From NCBI GenBank assembly GCA_964509505.1, contig CAZDYP010000081.1, forward strand, positions 1 through 21,381: 21,381 nt of DNA, in the 5' to 3' direction. This DNA is from CAZDYP01 sp964509505 (GTDB lineage Bacteria; Chloroflexota; Anaerolineae; JACRMK01). The notes below the pieces were generated by a model. It saw only the letters and a list, made by a program, of their open reading frames with translations. It had not been told where the DNA came from and did not search any database. Shown piece after piece: positions 19,120 through 21,381 of the stretch (its first letter is position 1; each line of letters starts with the position of its first letter). Both the position numbers and the translations under genes were made by a program.

Positions 19120-19253
19120 AGTGTTTTGAACATATCAGACCGAGACCCTAACGGTTTCGCTGGCAAGCACCAACGCATTGCAGGCAGGCTGTCTGCGCCA
19201 CGTGTGAACCCGCTGCGCCAGCAAAACCGTTAGGCTCTGAATTTCAAAACACT
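19120..19253. repeat. 134-bp imperfect inverted-repeat element (MITE-like or structured RNA)
   Basis: Outer arms AGTGTTTTGAA (19120-19130) and TTCAAAACACT (19243-19253) pair perfectly. Inner arms CCTAACGGTTT-c-GCTGGC (19147-19164) and GCCAGC-a-AAACCGTTAGG (19217-19234) pair with one mismatch. The 52-base centre holds a small stem (GCAGGC/GTCTGC). The sequence CTAAGA flanks it at 19113-19118 and 19256-19261, like a target duplication. It could be a miniature mobile element or a structured RNA. The remaining bases to 19366 show no gene. Confidence 0.7.
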
Positions 19254-19366
19254 CGCTAAGAGGGCAGAGGTTGGCTTCCAAGCGAAGTGAGGCAGCCATG
19301 AGCGCGTGACGCTGATGATTCAAAGACGAGCGCCACAGCCTGCTCAGGGATGCACAGCTTTGATAT

Positions 19367-20788
19367 ATGCTCACCCTAATCAAACGCGGCACGCTTATCA
19401 CTGCAAGCGACGCTTACGTCGCGGATCTTTTGATTGACGGCGAACGCATCGCGCAAATTGGCGCGGACCTGCAAGCAGCGGACGCGCATCAAATAGACGC
19501 GACGGGGCTGCTGGTCATGCCCGGCGGCGTGGATGTCCATACGCATTTGGAGCTGCCCGTGTCGGGCACGCTTTCAGCTGACGACTTCTTCACAGGACAA
19601 CGCGCGGCTGCCTTTGGCGGCACGACGACGCACATTGACTTTGCGATTCAACCGCGCGATGGCTCGTTGCGCGACGGCATCGCGCAATGGCACAGCAAAG
19701 CGGAAGGCAAGGCTTGCATTGATTACAGTTTTCACGCGAATGTCGCCGCGTATCGCGATGACCTGCTGCTAGAACTCCCGGCGCTGGTGAATGAGGGCAT
19801 CACCTCCATCAAATTGTTGATGGCGTATAAAGGCACCGTGCAGACGGATGACGTGGGCTTGTTCAAGACGTTGCGCGCAGCAGCCGCATGTGGCATGGTG
19901 ACGATGGCGCATTGCGAGAACGGCGACGTGATTGACTTGTTGGTGAGAGAAGCGCTGGCGCAAGGACATACCACACCCCGTTACCACTACCTCACCCGCC
20001 CCGCCTGGTGCGAAGCCGAAGCGACAGGGCGAGCCATCGCGCTCTCTGCCATCGCGCACGCGCCACTCTATGTCGTTCACGTGACGTGTGAGGGCGCGCT
20101 GACCCAAATAAATCTGGCGCGACAACAAGGCTTGCCCGTCTGGGGCGAGACTTGTCCACAGTATTTGTGCTTGACGCAAGATGCGTTAGATACGCCTGAT
20201 TTTAGCGGCGCGAAATTTGTTTGCTCGCCGCCGCTGCGCACCGCGCGCGATCAACAAGTCTTGTGGCATGCTTTGGCGTCGGGTTTGCTCTCTGTCGTCT
20301 CGACCGATCATTGCCCCTTTTTTTTCAACGGGCAAGACCCGCGACGTTGTGAAAACCCTGCAGGTCTAAGCGGCAAGGAGCGCGGGCGCGACAACTTCAG
20401 TTTGATTCCGAATGGCGTGCCGGGTATCGAAGAACGGTTGATGATTGTGTGGCATGAGGGCGTGAATGGGCAACGCCTTAGCCCCACTCGTTTCGTTGAG
20501 TTGATGGCGACGAACCCCGCGAAGCTCTTCGGTCTCTATCCGCGCAAAGGTACCATCGCTGTTGGCAGCGACGCCGATTTAGTGTTATGGGATGCAGCGC
20601 AAGCGCACACCTGCAACGCGCAGACGCAACACACGCGCGCCGATTACAATTTGTTCGAGGGCAAAACCGTGCGGGGCAAACCGCGCAAGGTCTTTCTGCG
20701 TGGGCAGCTGATCGTGGCGGGGGACGAGTGGTTGGGCGCAGCGGGACAGGGGCGATTCATCAAGCGGGGCGCACCCCTGTTGAAGTAA
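19367..20788 (+). CDS. hydA: Dihydropyrimidinase / D-hydantoinase
   Basis: A 473-residue cyclic amidohydrolase that opens dihydropyrimidine or hydantoin rings. Binuclear metal ligands are visible: His58 and His60 in DVHTHLELP, carbamylated Lys149 in SIKLLMAYKG, His182 in MAHCENG, His238 in VVHVTCEG and Asp314 in STDHCPF. Tyr154 and the CSPPLR motif (~286-291) fit the substrate site. The length is typical. The ribosome binding site is weak, with no strong Shine-Dalgarno before ATG 19367. A GH1 glycosidase gene starts 25 bases later on the same strand, so they may be cotranscribed although the functions do not obviously connect. No pyrimidine-degradation partner genes are in view, so the physiological substrate is open. 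Confidence 0.93.
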   Translation: MLTLIKRGTLITASDAYVADLLIDGERIAQIGADLQAADAHQIDATGLLVMPGGVDVHTHLELPVSGTLSADDFFTGQRAAAFGGTTTHIDFAIQPRDGSLRDGIAQWHSKAEGKACIDYSFHANVAAYRDDLLLELPALVNEGITSIKLLMAYKGTVQTDDVGLFKTLRAAAACGMVTMAHCENGDVIDLLVREALAQGHTTPRYHYLTRPAWCEAEATGRAIALSAIAHAPLYVVHVTCEGALTQINLARQQGLPVWGETCPQYLCLTQDALDTPDFSGAKFVCSPPLRTARDQQVLWHALASGLLSVVSTDHCPFFFNGQDPRRCENPAGLSGKERGRDNFSLIPNGVPGIEERLMIVWHEGVNGQRLSPTRFVELMATNPAKLFGLYPRKGTIAVGSDADLVLWDAAQAHTCNAQTQHTRADYNLFEGKTVRGKPRKVFLRGQLIVAGDEWLGAAGQGRFIKRGAPLLK

Positions 20789-20813
20789 AGACCGCGCCGA
20801 TTCCCCAAGCGCT

Positions 20814-21381
20814 ATGAGCTTCCTCTCTTTTCCTCCTGACTTCCTCTGGGGCGCAGCCACCTCCGCCTACCAAATCGAAGGCGCGTGGAATGCAGACGGA
20901 CGCGGCGTTTCGATTTGGGACACATTCGTGCGTCAAGGCGGGCGCATCCGCAACGGCGACACGGGCGATAGCGCCACTGACCATTATCAGCGTTGGGCAG
21001 CTGACGTGGCGTTGATGAGCGAGCTCGGCTTGCAAGCCTATCGTTTCTCACTTGCCTGGACGCGCGTCATACCCACTGGCACAGGCGCGATCAATTCGCG
21101 TGGTCTTGATTTCTATGAACGATTGGTTGATGCGTTGCTCGCCAAAAACATCACGCCGATTCCCACGCTGTATCATTTCGATTTACCTCAAGCATTGCAA
21201 GACAATGGCGGTTGGACACGGCGCGACACGGCCAAACACTTCGGCGATTATGCGCGCATTGTCGGCGCGCGCCTTCGCGTCTCAGTTGTGGGTGCCCGTG
21301 CCCTGCAGGCGTTCCGCTTCGCCCGATCCCGGCGGGCTGTCCGTGCCGGACGCGCCTTCGCGGGCGTCAGCGGGCACCGAT
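20814..21381 (+). CDS. Beta-glucosidase, glycoside hydrolase family 1 (3'-truncated)
   Basis: The N-terminal ~150 residues of a GH1 beta-glycosidase: FPPDFLWGAATSAYQIEGAW, DGRGVSIWDTF, GDTGDSATDHYQRWAADVALM, AYRFSLAWTRVIPTGTG, TLYHFDLPQAL and NGGWTRRDTAKHFGDYARIV. GH1 enzymes hydrolyse beta-linked disaccharides and glycosides by a retaining mechanism. The next expected block, the acid/base motif TLNEP, is absent. After about 21275 the frame continues as an Arg/Ala-rich sequence (RRAVRAGRAFAGVSGHR) that does not fit GH1. The real gene therefore probably ends its visible part near 21270, and the last ~100 bases are foreign. The ATG at 20814 has no clear ribosome binding site. Confidence 0.88.
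   Translation, partial: MSFLSFPPDFLWGAATSAYQIEGAWNADGRGVSIWDTFVRQGGRIRNGDTGDSATDHYQRWAADVALMSELGLQAYRFSLAWTRVIPTGTGAINSRGLDFYERLVDALLAKNITPIPTLYHFDLPQALQDNGGWTRRDTAKHFGDYARIVGARLRVSVVGARALQAFRFARSRRAVRAGRAFAGVSGHR
21282..21380 (-). other. Foreign-looking ORF tail at the window end
   Basis: On the minus strand a frame open from the window edge reads VPADAREGASGTDSPPGSGE and AERLQGTGTHN and then stops at 21282-21284. Bases 21301-21360 are 46/60 G+C, against 30/60 at 21121-21180. The composition resembles the C-terminus of a high-GC gene rather than GH1 sequence. Read as a chimeric join or a genuine rearrangement, not as a feature of this operon. Confidence 0.45.

Noticed and set aside
19135..19401. 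88-codon minus-strand frame across the inverted-repeat element
   Set aside because: It crosses the start of the hydantoinase gene and the repeat arms, with no ribosome binding site or recognised homology. It could hide a decayed gene, but I cannot support that.

Overview
The window looks like a chromosomal contig from a member of the Chloroflexota (Anaerolineae or Chloroflexia-like), probably metagenomic. This is inferred from the SecD/SecF sequence style, Thr/Pro-rich linkers on lipoproteins, a propeller lipoprotein whose C-terminal module resembles ones I associate with Chloroflexota, and two secreted proteins ending in a YLPxxxR-type tail. I could not run a taxonomic search.

Layout. (1) Positions 1-2250, plus strand: the 3' part of secD, then secF, the Sec translocase accessory pair, closed by a clear intrinsic terminator and short palindromes. 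(2) 2251-7983, plus strand: a DsbA/FrnE-like thioredoxin-fold protein, then a tightly overlapping run of small lipoprotein, zinc-dependent medium-chain dehydrogenase, second lipoprotein and a 901-residue beta-propeller lipoprotein. An AACC tetranucleotide repeat lies inside the propeller gene. (3) 7984-14381: a surface-protein region. Two large secreted proteins on the minus strand (an eight-repeat carboxypeptidase-regulatory-like protein and a DUF4185-like/SASA esterase/DUF4185-like protein) are interspersed with gene debris: an RCC1 repeat tail, a DUF4185-like tail, and a 204-bp perfect copy of the end of the propeller gene. (4) 14495-18575, minus strand: two small membrane proteins, a sirtuin, a CheY-like receiver and a GAF-PAS histidine kinase. 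The receiver stop and the sirtuin start overlap as ATGA. (5) 18576-21381, plus strand: a promoter and a 73-residue conserved hypothetical protein, a 134-bp imperfect inverted-repeat element, a dihydropyrimidinase/hydantoinase, and the start of a GH1 beta-glucosidase. The last ~100 bases do not continue the GH1 fold, are about 77% GC, and look like a foreign or chimeric contig end.

How it fits together. The Sec genes export proteins, and the middle of the window is dominated by exported or lipid-anchored products. The debris and the perfect duplication show that the surface-protein region recombines actively. The two-component/sirtuin cluster is a separate regulatory unit. The points most worth checking are the possible frameshift switch at the AACC repeat, the shared C-terminal tail of the two secreted proteins, the 204-bp duplication fused to a decayed gene end, and the receiver-sirtuin coupling.
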